64,000 nt of DNA from Streptomyces sp. NBC_00582 (GCF_036345155.1 NZ_CP107772.1:6572001-6636000); one strand, 5' to 3'; shown: positions 42,783-52,220, numbered from the stretch's first letter. Numbers and translations: made by a program. Notes: a model not told the origin generated them from the letters alone.

Positions 42783-44210
42783 TCACTCCGGCAGCGGCGC
42801 GTCCGGTACCTCGCCCAGGCGGGTCAGCGCCGCTCGGGCCGCGCGGGCGTGCAGCGGGGAGAAGGACGGGTTCAGCCGCAGCGCCTCCGCCAGATGCCGA
42901 CGGGCGTTCGCCGTCCGCTCCAGGCCCAGTTCGATCATGCCCCGGTGGTAGGAGTACGACGCGCTGAGCACCGCCCCGCCGTGCGCCCGGTCGGTGGCGG
43001 TCCTCGCGTACTCCAGCGCCTCCTCGTCCGCACCGGCCCGGTGCAGCGCCCAGCCCAGCGCGTCCGCCACCGCGACCCCCGGCTGGCGCTCCCACTCGGC
43101 CCGCAGCCGTCGTACCGCCGACGCCGGATCGCCGTGGTCCGCCTCGAACAGCCCCAGCACCAGCGCCCCGTCCACCCCGCCCGCCGCGTCCCGGCGCACC
43201 CGCTCCCGCAGCAGCGCGTACTCCTCCCGCGCCTGACGGGCCCGCCCCAGCGACTCGTACAGCTCACCCAGTTCGAGCGCGTACTGCGGCAGCGGCTGCC
43301 CGGCGAGCGCCTCGCGGTACGCGGTCAGCGCCGCATCGCTGCGGCCCAACGCCGCCAGCGCCCGCCCCTGCCCCGCCCGCGCGGCCCACAGGTCCGGGTC
43401 GAGACGCAGCGCCGCCCGGAAGTGGGCGAGCGCGCTCTCCCGCTCCCCGCGCTCGAACGCGAGCTGCCCCGCCCGCTCCAGCCACGCCGCCTCCTCGGCG
43501 GGCGAGGAGGCCCCGGCCGCCGCGTCGGCCAGCGCGGCCTGCGCGTCCTCCCGCAGACCCTGCTCCCAGTACACGCCCGCCGCCCGCGCCCGTACGGCCG
43601 GACCCGACCGCAGCTTCAGCAACCGGTCCAACGCCGTGCGGGCCTCCTTGTGGTCGCCCAGGCCCGTGCAGGCGTCGATGAGCTGCCCGTACGTCGTCCA
43701 GCGCGCCGGCGCCACCCGGCGCGCGGCCTCCGCCCACCCCCGCGCCGCCCGGAAGTCCCGGCGGGCGTTGGCCAGCGCGGCCAGCCCGTCCAGGGCCTCG
43801 CTGTTGCCCCTCGGCCGTACCTTCAGCGAGGTCCGCAGGGCCCGCTCCGCCTTCGGATAGAGGACCTCCGCCCCGGCGGTGCGCCGCCCCTGCTCGACGT
43901 ACGCCGCCCCGAGCACCGCCCACGCCCCCGCGTCCCGCGGATGCTCCCGCACCCGGCTCTCCCGCTCCGCGATCAGCTCCGCCAGACCGGGCAGCGCCGC
44001 CGGCACCCCCGCCCCCACCGCCGCACCCGCCTGCGCCCCCGCGGCCGGAGCCGGCGCCCCCCGCTGCGCCCGCTCCCCGGGCACACCCCACAGCACCGCC
44101 GCCCCACCGGCCAGCACCAGACCCCCCACCAGCGCGCCGACCGGCGCCCGCCGCCGATACCAGGGCACCACCCGCGCGGTGTTCTCTTCGTTTCGTACGA
44201 CGCTGTCCAT
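42783..44210 (-). CDS. TPR-repeat membrane protein
   Basis: 475 residues from the ATG at 44210. One membrane helix near the N terminus (ALVGGLVLAGGAAVLWG) is followed by at least seven tetratricopeptide repeats, for example AWAVLGAAYVEQGRRTAGAE, AWLERAGQLAFERGERESAL and AYREALAGQPLPQYALELGE. TPR arrays bind peptides and assemble complexes; the repeats would be outside the membrane. The partner is unknown. It is divergent from the FAD oxidase gene. Confidence 0.8.
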   Translation of the reverse strand: MDSVVRNEENTARVVPWYRRRAPVGALVGGLVLAGGAAVLWGVPGERAQRGAPAPAAGAQAGAAVGAGVPAALPGLAELIAERESRVREHPRDAGAWAVLGAAYVEQGRRTAGAEVLYPKAERALRTSLKVRPRGNSEALDGLAALANARRDFRAARGWAEAARRVAPARWTTYGQLIDACTGLGDHKEARTALDRLLKLRSGPAVRARAAGVYWEQGLREDAQAALADAAAGASSPAEEAAWLERAGQLAFERGERESALAHFRAALRLDPDLWAARAGQGRALAALGRSDAALTAYREALAGQPLPQYALELGELYESLGRARQAREEYALLRERVRRDAAGGVDGALVLGLFEADHGDPASAVRRLRAEWERQPGVAVADALGWALHRAGADEEALEYARTATDRAHGGAVLSASYSYHRGMIELGLERTANARRHLAEALRLNPSFSPLHARAARAALTRLGEVPDAPLPE

Positions 44211-44308
44211 GGCGCTCACTGTGCGACAGCGCACGGGCCGCGCCCGGGCAGGTGACGGCCGCCGGGGACGGGGTTCACACCGATGGCCCCGGGTGCGAAC
44301 CTGTGATC

Positions 44309-45709
44309 ATGAGCCGTATCGAAGCGCCACGCGACGAGGTCACGGGCAACCTCGTCGACCGTCTGCTCGCCGGCCTGCCCGCCGACGCCGTCCTCACCGA
44401 CCCCGACGTCACCGCCTCGTACGCCAACGACATGGCGAGCTTCTGCCCGGCCGGCCGCCCGGCCGTCGTCGTGCTGCCCCGCACGGTCGAACAGGTCCAG
44501 CACATCATGCGCACCGCCACCGCACTGCGTCTGCCCGTCGTCCCGCAGGGCGCCCGCACCGGCCTGTCCGGCGGCGCCAACGCCACCGACGGCTGCATCG
44601 TGCTGTCGCTGACCAGGATGGACCGCATCCTGGAGATCAGCCCGGTCGACCGCGTCGCCGTCGTCGAACCGGGCGTCGTCAACGCCGTGCTCTCCCGTGC
44701 CGTCGGCGAACACGGGCTCTCCTACCCGCCGGACCCGTCGAGCTGGGAGACGTGCACGATCGGCGGGAACATCGGCACGGCCTCGGGCGGGCTGTGCTGT
44801 GTGAAGTACGGGGTGACGGCCGAGTACGTCCTCGGCCTCGACGTCGTCCTCGCCGACGGACGGCTGATGTCCACCGGACGGCGCACCGCGAAGGGCGTCG
44901 CCGGGTACGACCTGACCCGGCTGTTCGTGGGCTCCGAGGGCTCGCTCGGCATCGTCGTACGGGCGGTGCTGGCCCTCAGACCGCAGCCGCCGCGACAGCT
45001 CGTGCTGGCGGCGGAGTTCGCGTCGGCGGCCGCCGCCTGCGACGCGGTCTGCGCGATCATGGCGGGCGGCCATGTGCCGTCCCTGCTGGAGCTGATGGAC
45101 CGTACGACGGTCAAGGCGGTCAACGACCTCACCCGGATGGGCCTGCCGGACTCCACCGAGGCCCTGCTGCTGGCCGCCTTCGACACCCCCGACCCGGCCG
45201 CCGACCTCGCCGCCCTCGGCGCCCTGTGCGAGGCGGCCGGCGCCACCCAGGTGGTCCCCGCCGACACCGCCGCCGAGTCCGAACTCCTCCTCCAGGCCCG
45301 GCGTTCGTCCCTCGTCGCGCTGGAGGCCGTCAAGGGCACCACGATGATCGACGACGTGTGCGTGCCCCGCTCCCGGCTCGGCGACCTGATCGAGGGCGTG
45401 GAACGCATCGCCGACGAACAGGGGCTCACCATCGGGGTCGTCGCCCACGCCGGGGACGGCAACACCCACCCCACCGTCTGCTTCGACGCCCGGGACCCCG
45501 ACGAGTGCCGGCGCGCCCGCGCCTCGTTCGACGAGATCATGGCGCTCGGTCTGGAACTCGGCGGCACGATCACCGGCGAGCACGGGGTGGGCGTTTTGAA
45601 GAAGGAGTGGCTGGCGCGCGAGATCGGCCCGGTGGGGCTGGAGATGCAACGGGCCGTCAAGCAGGTGTTCGACCCGCTGGGGATCCTCAACCCGGGCAAG
45701 CTGTTCTGA
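44309..45709 (+). CDS. FAD-linked oxidase, glycolate oxidase GlcD-like
   Basis: 466 residues. The PCMH-type FAD domain is clear: VVLPRTVEQVQHIMRTATAL, then VPQGARTGLSGGANATDG, IGGNIGTASGGLCCVKYG and the VAGYDLTRLFVGSEGSLGIV loop. The C-terminal oxidase domain has VVAHAGDGNTHP and TGEHGVGVLKKEWL. Members oxidise D-2-hydroxyacids such as glycolate or D-lactate. No GlcE or GlcF subunit is adjacent, so it resembles the single-subunit D-lactate or glycolate dehydrogenase type. The ATG is chosen over a GTG two codons earlier. Confidence 0.85.
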   Translation: MSRIEAPRDEVTGNLVDRLLAGLPADAVLTDPDVTASYANDMASFCPAGRPAVVVLPRTVEQVQHIMRTATALRLPVVPQGARTGLSGGANATDGCIVLSLTRMDRILEISPVDRVAVVEPGVVNAVLSRAVGEHGLSYPPDPSSWETCTIGGNIGTASGGLCCVKYGVTAEYVLGLDVVLADGRLMSTGRRTAKGVAGYDLTRLFVGSEGSLGIVVRAVLALRPQPPRQLVLAAEFASAAAACDAVCAIMAGGHVPSLLELMDRTTVKAVNDLTRMGLPDSTEALLLAAFDTPDPAADLAALGALCEAAGATQVVPADTAAESELLLQARRSSLVALEAVKGTTMIDDVCVPRSRLGDLIEGVERIADEQGLTIGVVAHAGDGNTHPTVCFDARDPDECRRARASFDEIMALGLELGGTITGEHGVGVLKKEWLAREIGPVGLEMQRAVKQVFDPLGILNPGKLF

Positions 45710-45728
45710 GCTCCGCGCACGGGCCCGC

Positions 45729-46142
45729 TCACTGGGCGAGCAGCTCGGCCAGCCCCTCGTCCAGGCCGAGCTGCTCGCCCTCGCTGCCCGGCGGCACCGC
45801 CCGCAGCGTCCGCTCCAGCCAGGCCGACACCTGGGCGGCCGGTGCCTCCAGCAGGGCGTCGCCGTCGGGCGAGCTGAGCGCCATCAGCACCACACTCCGG
45901 CCCTCCGCCTTCGTCGGCCACACCCGCACGTCCCCGTGCCCGCAGGGCCGGAACACCCCCTCCACCAGCAACTCACGGGCGAACGTCCAGTGGACGGGCT
46001 GCTCCGAGTTGATGTGGAAGGTGACGTGCACGGCGAACGGGTCGTCGCTGCGGTAGCCCAGCCGGGCCGGGACGGGGATGCTGCGCTCCGGCGACAGGAT
46101 GAGCCGGAGCTCCAGTTCGCGCTCCACCACGGTGTGATGCAT
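45729..46142 (-). CDS. ssgG: SsgA-like sporulation septation protein
   Basis: 137 residues with the SALP fold signature: VPARLGYRSDDPFAVHVTFH, then VHWTFARELLVEGVFRPCGHGDVRVWP and a C-terminal SAWLERTLRAVPPG. SALPs exist only in sporulating actinomycetes and control where septa and wall growth occur in aerial hyphae. The position next to RDD genes matches SsgG of S. coelicolor, whose loss causes skipped septa and over-long spores. The ATG at 46142 follows GAGGAGA. Dyads in the upstream region may regulate it. Confidence 0.88.
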   Translation of the reverse strand: MHHTVVERELELRLILSPERSIPVPARLGYRSDDPFAVHVTFHINSEQPVHWTFARELLVEGVFRPCGHGDVRVWPTKAEGRSVVLMALSSPDGDALLEAPAAQVSAWLERTLRAVPPGSEGEQLGLDEGLAELLAQ

Positions 46143-46157
46143 GGTCGTTCTCCTCTC

Positions 46158-46234
46158 CGTACGGATGTGTACGCAGTCAGAGAGCGCCAGGGATGCGGAG
46201 CATTACGCGGGTTCGGAGAACTTTTTTTCCGAAC
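46158..46234. promoter_or_regulatory. Two dyads in the ssgG / RDD intergenic region
   Basis: CGTAC-n6-GTACG (46158-46173) sits 16 bp before ssgG. GTTCGGA-n10-TCCGAAC (46211-46234) holds a seven-T run, unusual in this genome. Either could bind a developmental regulator. Confidence 0.4.
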
Positions 46235-46361
46235 GTGTGAAGCGGGTGCACGGGGTTGCCCGGAAAGGGGTGGGTACGGCGGGACTGGCGGTGGGGGTTG
46301 CGTCCGTCTGATAGATGTGGATGCCCCCATCCCACCTCCGAGCAGATACGGGACGACGGAC

Positions 46362-48296
46362 ATGAGCGCCCCAACCCCGGCCCCCGGCGACGACAGGCCC
46401 CGCGAGGGGTATTACCCGGACCCGTCCATCCCCGGATACGTCCGGTACTGGAACGGCTCCGCCTGGGTACCGGGCACCAGCCGCCCGGCCCCGTCGGACG
46501 GTACGCCGCTCACGCCTCCGGCCTCGCCCGTGGAGGAGACCGGCCCGCACTTCTTCGACGAGGACCCGAACCCGGCCGACCAACTCGGCGGCGGCCGCCC
46601 CGAACCCGCCTCGGCCTGGGGCGCCGACCGCTCCCACCAGTCCGGCTTCGGCGGCGACCAGGACCGCAGGATCTCCTGGGGCACCCAGCCCCAGCCGGGG
46701 GTACCGGGCCAGCCCCAGCACGGGGTACCGGGCCACTCGGGGGCACCTGGTCAAGGCGCGGTCCCCGGCCGGGGCGCGGCGCCGGGGCAGTCGGGGGCTC
46801 CGGGCCAGGGGGTGCCCGGGCAGGGTGCGGTGCCGGGCCAGGCGGGCATGCCTGGGCAGGGTGCGGTGCCGGGCCAGGGTGTGCCCGGGCAGGGCGGGGT
46901 TCCCGGCCAGGGTGCGGTCCCGGGCCAGTCGGGAATGCCGGGCCCGGGCGCGGTGCCAGGGCACTCGGGGTCGCCGGGGCAGCCCGCCATCCCGGGCCAG
47001 CAGGGCGGTCCGGGTTCCCCGGTGCAGCCCGACGGCTGGTCGGCCCGTACGGACGGTACGACGACGATCCCGCCGGCGGAGCCGGAGGAGGGGGTCGGCG
47101 GGGCCGGCGACGTGGCGTCGGGTGGCACGTTCGTCTTCCGCCGTCCCACGGCGAGGGACGCGGCCGGCGGCACCGCGGCGAGCCCCGCAAAGCCCGGCTT
47201 CGGCGCGGGCAAGGCCGCCGCCGAGCGCGCGGCCGCCCAGGCGGCGCAGGGCACCCCCGGTCTCCAGGGCACCCCCGGTCTCCAGGGCCCGGCCGCCCAG
47301 ACGCCGGCCCACCAAGGCCCCGCCGGACAGTCCCCTGCCCCACAGGGTCCCGCCGGACAGTCCCCTGCCCCACAGGGTCCCGCCGTACAGACCCCCGCCC
47401 AGCAGCCTCCCGCCCATCAAGGCCTCGTCCAGCACGGCCTCCCCGACCAGGGCTCCGCCCAACAGCCTCCCGCCCAGCAGCCCCCCGCCCATCAAGGCCT
47501 CGTCCAGCACGGCCTCCCCGATCCGGCCGCCGCCGCACAGCCCCCCGCCCGGCAAGGCCCCGCCCCCCAGGGCCCCGGTGGGTTTCCGCCCGCCGCCGGG
47601 CAGGCGGGTGGGCCAGCCGGAGGGGCGCAGGCGCCCGGGGCCGCTCAGGGCGCCGCCCAGCCGCCCGCCTCCCTGCCCATGGCTCCCGGCTCCGGTGGGG
47701 GACAGTCCTCCTGGGCGCAGCAGGTGCACCGGCTGGCGGGGGCGGACGAGCAGCCCGCGCCCTGGAAGCCGCCCGTCGACGACATCTTCCAGGCGGCCGC
47801 CCGCAGGCAGGCGGCGGCCCGGCCCGCGGGACTGGGCAAGCGGTTCGCGGCCCGGCTGGTCGACACGCTCGTGCTCGCCGCCGTCACCTCGGCCGCCGCC
47901 GTACCGCTCGGCGTGAAGGCCCTCGACCACGTCAACGAGAAGATCGACGAGGCCAAGCTCACCGGACGGACCGTCACGGTGTGGCTCCTGGACGGCACGA
48001 CGTCCGTCTACCTCGGTGTCGTGCTCGCCGTCCTGCTGGTCTTCGGGATCGTGTACGAGGCCCTGCCGACCGCACGATGGGGGCGCACGCTGGGCAAGAA
48101 GCTGCTCGGTCTCCAGGTGCGGGACATCGAGGGCCATGAGCCCCCGGCCTTCGGCGCGTCCCTGCTCCGCTGGCTCGTCTACAGCGTCCCCGGCCTGCTC
48201 GTGATCGGTGCCGTGGGCGTCGTATGGGGAGTGTTCGACCGGCCGTGGCGCCAGTGCTGGCACGACAAGGCCGCACACACGTTCGTGGCCGGCTGA
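46362..48296 (+). CDS. RDD membrane protein with DUF2510 and collagen-like repeats
   Basis: 644 residues. An N-terminal DUF2510-like motif (EGYYPDPSIPGYVRYWNGSA) is followed by about 350 low-complexity residues: first repeats of the form GQGAVPGQ and GVPGQGG (about 115-215, loosely collagen-like), then Gln/Pro repeats containing PAGQSPAPQGP and HQGLVQHGLPD, each at least twice. The C-terminal RDD domain (about 495-640: GLGKRFAARLVDTLVLAAV, then two more helices) is complete. RDD proteins are small membrane proteins, some with transport roles. It is followed by a second RDD gene 71 bp on. Confidence 0.82.
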   Translation: MSAPTPAPGDDRPREGYYPDPSIPGYVRYWNGSAWVPGTSRPAPSDGTPLTPPASPVEETGPHFFDEDPNPADQLGGGRPEPASAWGADRSHQSGFGGDQDRRISWGTQPQPGVPGQPQHGVPGHSGAPGQGAVPGRGAAPGQSGAPGQGVPGQGAVPGQAGMPGQGAVPGQGVPGQGGVPGQGAVPGQSGMPGPGAVPGHSGSPGQPAIPGQQGGPGSPVQPDGWSARTDGTTTIPPAEPEEGVGGAGDVASGGTFVFRRPTARDAAGGTAASPAKPGFGAGKAAAERAAAQAAQGTPGLQGTPGLQGPAAQTPAHQGPAGQSPAPQGPAGQSPAPQGPAVQTPAQQPPAHQGLVQHGLPDQGSAQQPPAQQPPAHQGLVQHGLPDPAAAAQPPARQGPAPQGPGGFPPAAGQAGGPAGGAQAPGAAQGAAQPPASLPMAPGSGGGQSSWAQQVHRLAGADEQPAPWKPPVDDIFQAAARRQAAARPAGLGKRFAARLVDTLVLAAVTSAAAVPLGVKALDHVNEKIDEAKLTGRTVTVWLLDGTTSVYLGVVLAVLLVFGIVYEALPTARWGRTLGKKLLGLQVRDIEGHEPPAFGASLLRWLVYSVPGLLVIGAVGVVWGVFDRPWRQCWHDKAAHTFVAG

Positions 48297-48367
48297 CACC
48301 CGTACGCCGACACCCGTACGGCCGCTCGCCGGATGCGGTGGTCCGGGCCCCGGGTTCCACTCGGGCC

Positions 48368-49072
48368 ATGACCACCGAACCGCCCCCCGGCTCCGGCGGC
48401 CCTCCGGAGGACGACCCGTTTCGGAAACACCCTCCGCGGGAGCCTCCGCGGGAGCCACCACAGGAGCCGCCCGGGGAGCCCTCGCGTGAGCCCCCGCGGG
48501 GCGGATCGCCGTACGACACCCCGTACGACGGCGAACCGCCCCCGCCGTACTCGGGCGGCGGCGGCCCCTACGGCGGTCAGGGCGGTGACGCGTACGGCGG
48601 TTACCCGGCCGACCCGCTCGCCGGGATGCCCCCGCTCGCCGACAGCGGCAAGCGCACGCTCGCCCGGATCATCGACATGGTGCTGGTGTACATCGTGGTG
48701 GCGCTGCTGGTGTGGGCCTTCCGCGTCGACCAGTACACCGTCGACGCCGACAAGATCGAGTTCGGCAAGACCCTCGGGCGCGAGATCATCACGGCCGTCC
48801 TCTACGTCGCGTACGACACGATCCTGATCGCCAGGAACGGCCAGACCCTCGGCAAGAAGTGGCTCGGCATGCGCGTCGCCAACCTGGACGACGGCGCCAC
48901 CCCCTCCTGGCAGTCCTCGCTGGTGCGCGCGCTGGTGCTGTGGATCCCGTTCGCGTTCTGCTGCGCCTGTGTGTGGACCGCGATCGCGGGCGGCTGGAGC
49001 TACTTCGACAAGCCGTACAAGCAGGGCCTGCACGACAAGGCGGCCAAGACGGTGGTGGTCACCCTCGGTTGA
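48368..49072 (+). CDS. RDD family membrane protein
   Basis: 234 residues. A Pro/Glu-rich N terminus (repeats of REPP and QEPP), then a Gly/Tyr-rich stretch, lead to the RDD domain (about 90-234): KRTLARIIDMVLVYIVVALL, YDTILIARNGQTLGKKWLGM, and a final helix before FDKPYKQGLHDKAAKTVV. It is the second of two tandem RDD genes, probably an old duplication with different N-terminal tails. The function is unknown. Confidence 0.85.
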   Translation: MTTEPPPGSGGPPEDDPFRKHPPREPPREPPQEPPGEPSREPPRGGSPYDTPYDGEPPPPYSGGGGPYGGQGGDAYGGYPADPLAGMPPLADSGKRTLARIIDMVLVYIVVALLVWAFRVDQYTVDADKIEFGKTLGREIITAVLYVAYDTILIARNGQTLGKKWLGMRVANLDDGATPSWQSSLVRALVLWIPFAFCCACVWTAIAGGWSYFDKPYKQGLHDKAAKTVVVTLG

Positions 49073-49091
49073 CCTCGCACGAACGCGAAGG

Positions 49092-49119
49092 AGGGCCCGA
49101 GTCGGCGGGCTCGGGCCCT
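49092..49119. terminator. Terminator after the RDD pair
   Basis: A perfect 10-bp stem AGGGCCCGAG / CTCGGGCCCT with an 8-nt loop, then TCTTCC, between convergent genes. Confidence 0.8.
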
Positions 49120-49136
49120 TCTTCCACACCGTCAGG

Positions 49137-49433
49137 TCAGGGTGCCGTCGGTTCCCGGACGGGCTCGGGAGCGGCGGCCACGGAGGCGGGTACGGGTACC
49201 GGCACCGGCTCGGGCACCGCCTGTTGCTCCGGCCGCTGCTGCGGAACGGGGGCGGGCGACGACCGCGTCACCGGCACCGTCAGGGCGACGAGCACGCCGA
49301 GCGCGAGCGCGGCGACGGAGACGACGGCGATCCCGGGTCCCGAACTCGTCTGTGACAGCAGCAGCATGGCGAGCGTCGAGAAGATGACGGTGCAGGAACC
49401 GTACGTGAGCTGTGCGACAGTCGGACGAGGCAT
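49137..49433 (-). CDS. Small two-helix membrane protein
   Basis: 98 residues from the ATG at 49433, about 10 bp after GAGGAC. Two hydrophobic segments (LTYGSCTVIFSTLAMLLL and GIAVVSVAALALGVLVALTV) are joined by a short QTSSGP loop. The C-terminal 40 residues are Pro/Val/Gln rich (VPEPVPVPVPASVA). A longer start at 49487 is possible but lacks a ribosome site. No family is recognised. Confidence 0.7.
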   Translation of the reverse strand: MPRPTVAQLTYGSCTVIFSTLAMLLLSQTSSGPGIAVVSVAALALGVLVALTVPVTRSSPAPVPQQRPEQQAVPEPVPVPVPASVAAAPEPVREPTAP

Positions 49434-49660
49434 GGCAATCGTGTCCTCGGAAGCGGGGGAGATCTCGACTCTATTCGCCTGCATGCCCGAGGGGAACGAA
49501 CGGTAAGCGTGACCTAACCCACGGTGCCGATGCACAGGGGGCGCACGGAGTCATGACGTCCAGCAAGTGGACGGTCCCGCGCGCCTGTTCGAGGTGCCCC
49601 GGTGCTTCGTCACGTTACGGTCATGTGTCCGCAATGCGAACACCGGCTCTCAATAATGCA

Positions 49661-49739
49661 CTTGATCTGTCCAAGTCAAGGTCTGTCTTTTCTCGTAAAC
49701 CAGTAGTCAAATGGCGTCACTTGACTACACGCGTATAAC
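49661..49739 (+). promoter_or_regulatory. Promoter and repeated dyads of the M6 protease gene
   Basis: GTAGTCAA (49703-49710) and TTGACTAC (49721-49728) are perfect 8-bp arms with a 10-bp spacer. CTTGA (49661) and TCAAG (49676) form a second dyad with the same spacing. A TATAAC -10-like hexamer is at 49734. The region is AT-rich for this genome and overlaps the probable -35. Confidence 0.5.
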
Positions 49740-49810
49740 AGCGCGCGGACCTTCCTTGACAGGGATCCCCCCTTTTCCGCGCGTACGGGCGCGTTAGGGG
49801 AGGACATCAA

Positions 49811-52162
49811 GTGACCAGTAGATCCTGGACGTTCAGAACGGCCGCGACGGTCGTGGCCCTCGCGGCGGCCTCCGCGACGTTCACCACGTTCGCCGTGGCC
49901 CAGGCCGCCGAGCGCGGCACGACGGGCGCGGCGGCGGTGGACCGGCGGGACCCCCAGCCGGCCAAGGCCAAGGAGCACGACTTCGACGGCCCGCTCAGCA
50001 AGACCCAGGAGGCGCAGCGCGAGGAGGCCCTGAAGCAGGTCATCTCCGGCGAGGCCACCGTCAAGGACCGCAACGGCTCCAAGGTGGTCAAGCTCGACAG
50101 CCGCAAGGGCGACAGCAAGTACGTCGAGCTCGGCCGCGAGAAGACCGACAAGATCTTCACGATCCTCGTCGAGTTCGGTGACCAGGTCGACCCCCGCTAC
50201 GGCGGCACGACCGGCCCGCTGCACAACCAGATAGCCGCGCCGGACCGGGCCACGAACAACTCCACGGCCTGGCAGGCGGACTACGACCAGGCGCACTTCG
50301 AAAAGCTGTACTTCGGCACCGGCAAGAAGACCGAGTCGCTGAAGAAGTACTACGAGAAGCAGTCCTCGGGCCGCTACTCGGTCGACGGCGAGGTCACCGA
50401 CTGGGTCAAGGTCCCCTACAACGAGGCTCGTTACGGCTCCAACGACGCCCCGACCGGCGCCTGGTACGCGGTCCAGGACGGCGTCAACGCCTGGGTCGCC
50501 GAGCGCGAGGCCGCCGGTGACACGGCCGCCGAGATCAAGGCGGAGCTGGCCGGGTTCGACCAGTGGGACCGCTACGACTACGACGGCGACGGCAACTTCA
50601 ACGAGCCCGACGGCTACATCGACCACTTCCAGATCGTGCACGCCGGTGAGGACGAGTCCGCGGGCGGCGGCGCCCAGGGCGAGGACGCCATCTGGGCCCA
50701 CCGCTGGTACGCCTTCGGCACCGACGCCGGCTCCACCGGCCCGGACACCGTCAAGCTCGGCGGCACCCAGATCGGTGACACCGGCATCTGGGTCGGCGAC
50801 TACACCATCCAGCCGGAGAACGGCGGCCTGGGCGTCTTCGCCCACGAGTACGGCCACGACCTCGGTCTGCCGGACGAGTACGACACCTCCGGCGGCGGCG
50901 AGAACTCCACCGGTTTCTGGACCCTGATGTCCTCCGGCTCCTGGCTCGGCACCGGCAAGGAGTCCATCGGCGACCTGCCCGGCGACATGAACGCCTGGGA
51001 CAAGCTCCAGCTCGGCTGGCTGGACTACGACGTCGCCTTCGCCGGCAAGAAGTCCACCCACAAGCTGGGCGTCGCGGAGTACAACACCAAGAACGCCCAG
51101 GCGCTCGTGGTGCAGCTCCCCGAGAAGACGGTCACCACCGAGGTCGTCACCCCCGCGCAGGGCTCCACCCAGTGGTGGAGCGGCAGCGGCGACGACCTGC
51201 GCAACACCCTGACCCGCACGGTCGACCTGACCGGCAAGACCTCCGCGTCCCTCACCCTGGACGGCTGGTGGGACATCGAGCAGGACTACGACTACCTGTA
51301 CACCGAGGTCTCCACCGACGGCGGCGCCAGCTACACCCCGATCGACGGCACCCTGGCCGACGGCACCGCCATCCCGCGTGACGGCAGCGACAAGCCCGCC
51401 CTCACCGGCACGGTGGCCTCGTACCAGAAGCTGACGTTCCCGCTGAACGCCTACGCCGGCAAGCAGATCAGCCTGCGCTTCCGTTACGCCACCGACGGCG
51501 GCGTGGCCCAGAAGGGCTTCGCGGCCGACGAGATCACGGTGACCGCCGACGGCGCGACCCTGTTCTCCGACAACGCCGAGGCCGCGGACACCGCGTGGAC
51601 CGCGAGCGGCTTCTCCCGCATCGGCTCGGCCATCACGGACGACTACGCCCAGTACTACATCGCCGAGAACCGCCAGTACGTGTCGTACGACAAGACCCTC
51701 AAGGTCGGCCCGTACAACTTCGGTTTCTCGACGACCCGTCCGGACTGGGTGGAGCACTACGCCTACCAGAACGGTCTGCTGATCTGGAAGTGGGACACCT
51801 CCCAGGCGGACGACAACACCAGCGCCCACCCGGGTGAGGGCCTGATCCTCCCGATCGACTCGCACCCGACCCCGCTGAAGTGGTCGAACGGCACGCTGAT
51901 GCGCAACCGCGTCCAGGCCTTCGACTCCACCTTCAGCCTGTACCCGACGGACGCGATCACGCTGCACAACGCGGACGTCGCGACCAAGATCAAGTCCCGT
52001 CCGGGCGTCCCGGTCTTCGACGACGGCAAGTCGACCTACTACGACGCCACGAACCCGCTCGCGGGCGTCAAGATCGTTGACACCAACACCTCCATCAAGA
52101 TCGTCAGCGAGCCCAAGGACGGCTCGACGATCACGGTGAAGGTCGGCCCGTCGAAGAAGTAA
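49811..52162 (+). CDS. Secreted M6 metalloprotease, immune-inhibitor-A family
   Basis: 783 residues from GTG 49811 after GGGGAGG. A signal peptide (WTFRTAATVVALAAASATFTTFAVAQA) and a propeptide of about 80 residues are followed by the M6 domain with the zinc site HEYGHDLGLPDEYD (His345, Glu346, His349) and a downstream FWTLMSSGSW. A C-terminal MAM/CUB-like beta-sandwich region (TLTLDGWWDIEQDYDYLY, FPLNAYAGKQISLRFRY) follows. It degrades extracellular proteins, probably at the onset of development. The promoter region carries paired dyads that suggest specific control. Confidence 0.9.
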   Translation: MTSRSWTFRTAATVVALAAASATFTTFAVAQAAERGTTGAAAVDRRDPQPAKAKEHDFDGPLSKTQEAQREEALKQVISGEATVKDRNGSKVVKLDSRKGDSKYVELGREKTDKIFTILVEFGDQVDPRYGGTTGPLHNQIAAPDRATNNSTAWQADYDQAHFEKLYFGTGKKTESLKKYYEKQSSGRYSVDGEVTDWVKVPYNEARYGSNDAPTGAWYAVQDGVNAWVAEREAAGDTAAEIKAELAGFDQWDRYDYDGDGNFNEPDGYIDHFQIVHAGEDESAGGGAQGEDAIWAHRWYAFGTDAGSTGPDTVKLGGTQIGDTGIWVGDYTIQPENGGLGVFAHEYGHDLGLPDEYDTSGGGENSTGFWTLMSSGSWLGTGKESIGDLPGDMNAWDKLQLGWLDYDVAFAGKKSTHKLGVAEYNTKNAQALVVQLPEKTVTTEVVTPAQGSTQWWSGSGDDLRNTLTRTVDLTGKTSASLTLDGWWDIEQDYDYLYTEVSTDGGASYTPIDGTLADGTAIPRDGSDKPALTGTVASYQKLTFPLNAYAGKQISLRFRYATDGGVAQKGFAADEITVTADGATLFSDNAEAADTAWTASGFSRIGSAITDDYAQYYIAENRQYVSYDKTLKVGPYNFGFSTTRPDWVEHYAYQNGLLIWKWDTSQADDNTSAHPGEGLILPIDSHPTPLKWSNGTLMRNRVQAFDSTFSLYPTDAITLHNADVATKIKSRPGVPVFDDGKSTYYDATNPLAGVKIVDTNTSIKIVSEPKDGSTITVKVGPSKK

Positions 52163-52190
52163 CCTGAGAAACCGCAGGTCAGAAGCGTAT

Positions 52191-52220
52191 CGGCGGCAAC
52201 CCCTTGGCGGGTTGCCGCCG
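52191..52220. terminator. Terminator of the M6 protease gene
   Basis: A perfect 12-bp stem CGGCGGCAACCC / GGGTTGCCGCCG with a 6-nt loop, 29 bp after the stop. Confidence 0.85.
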
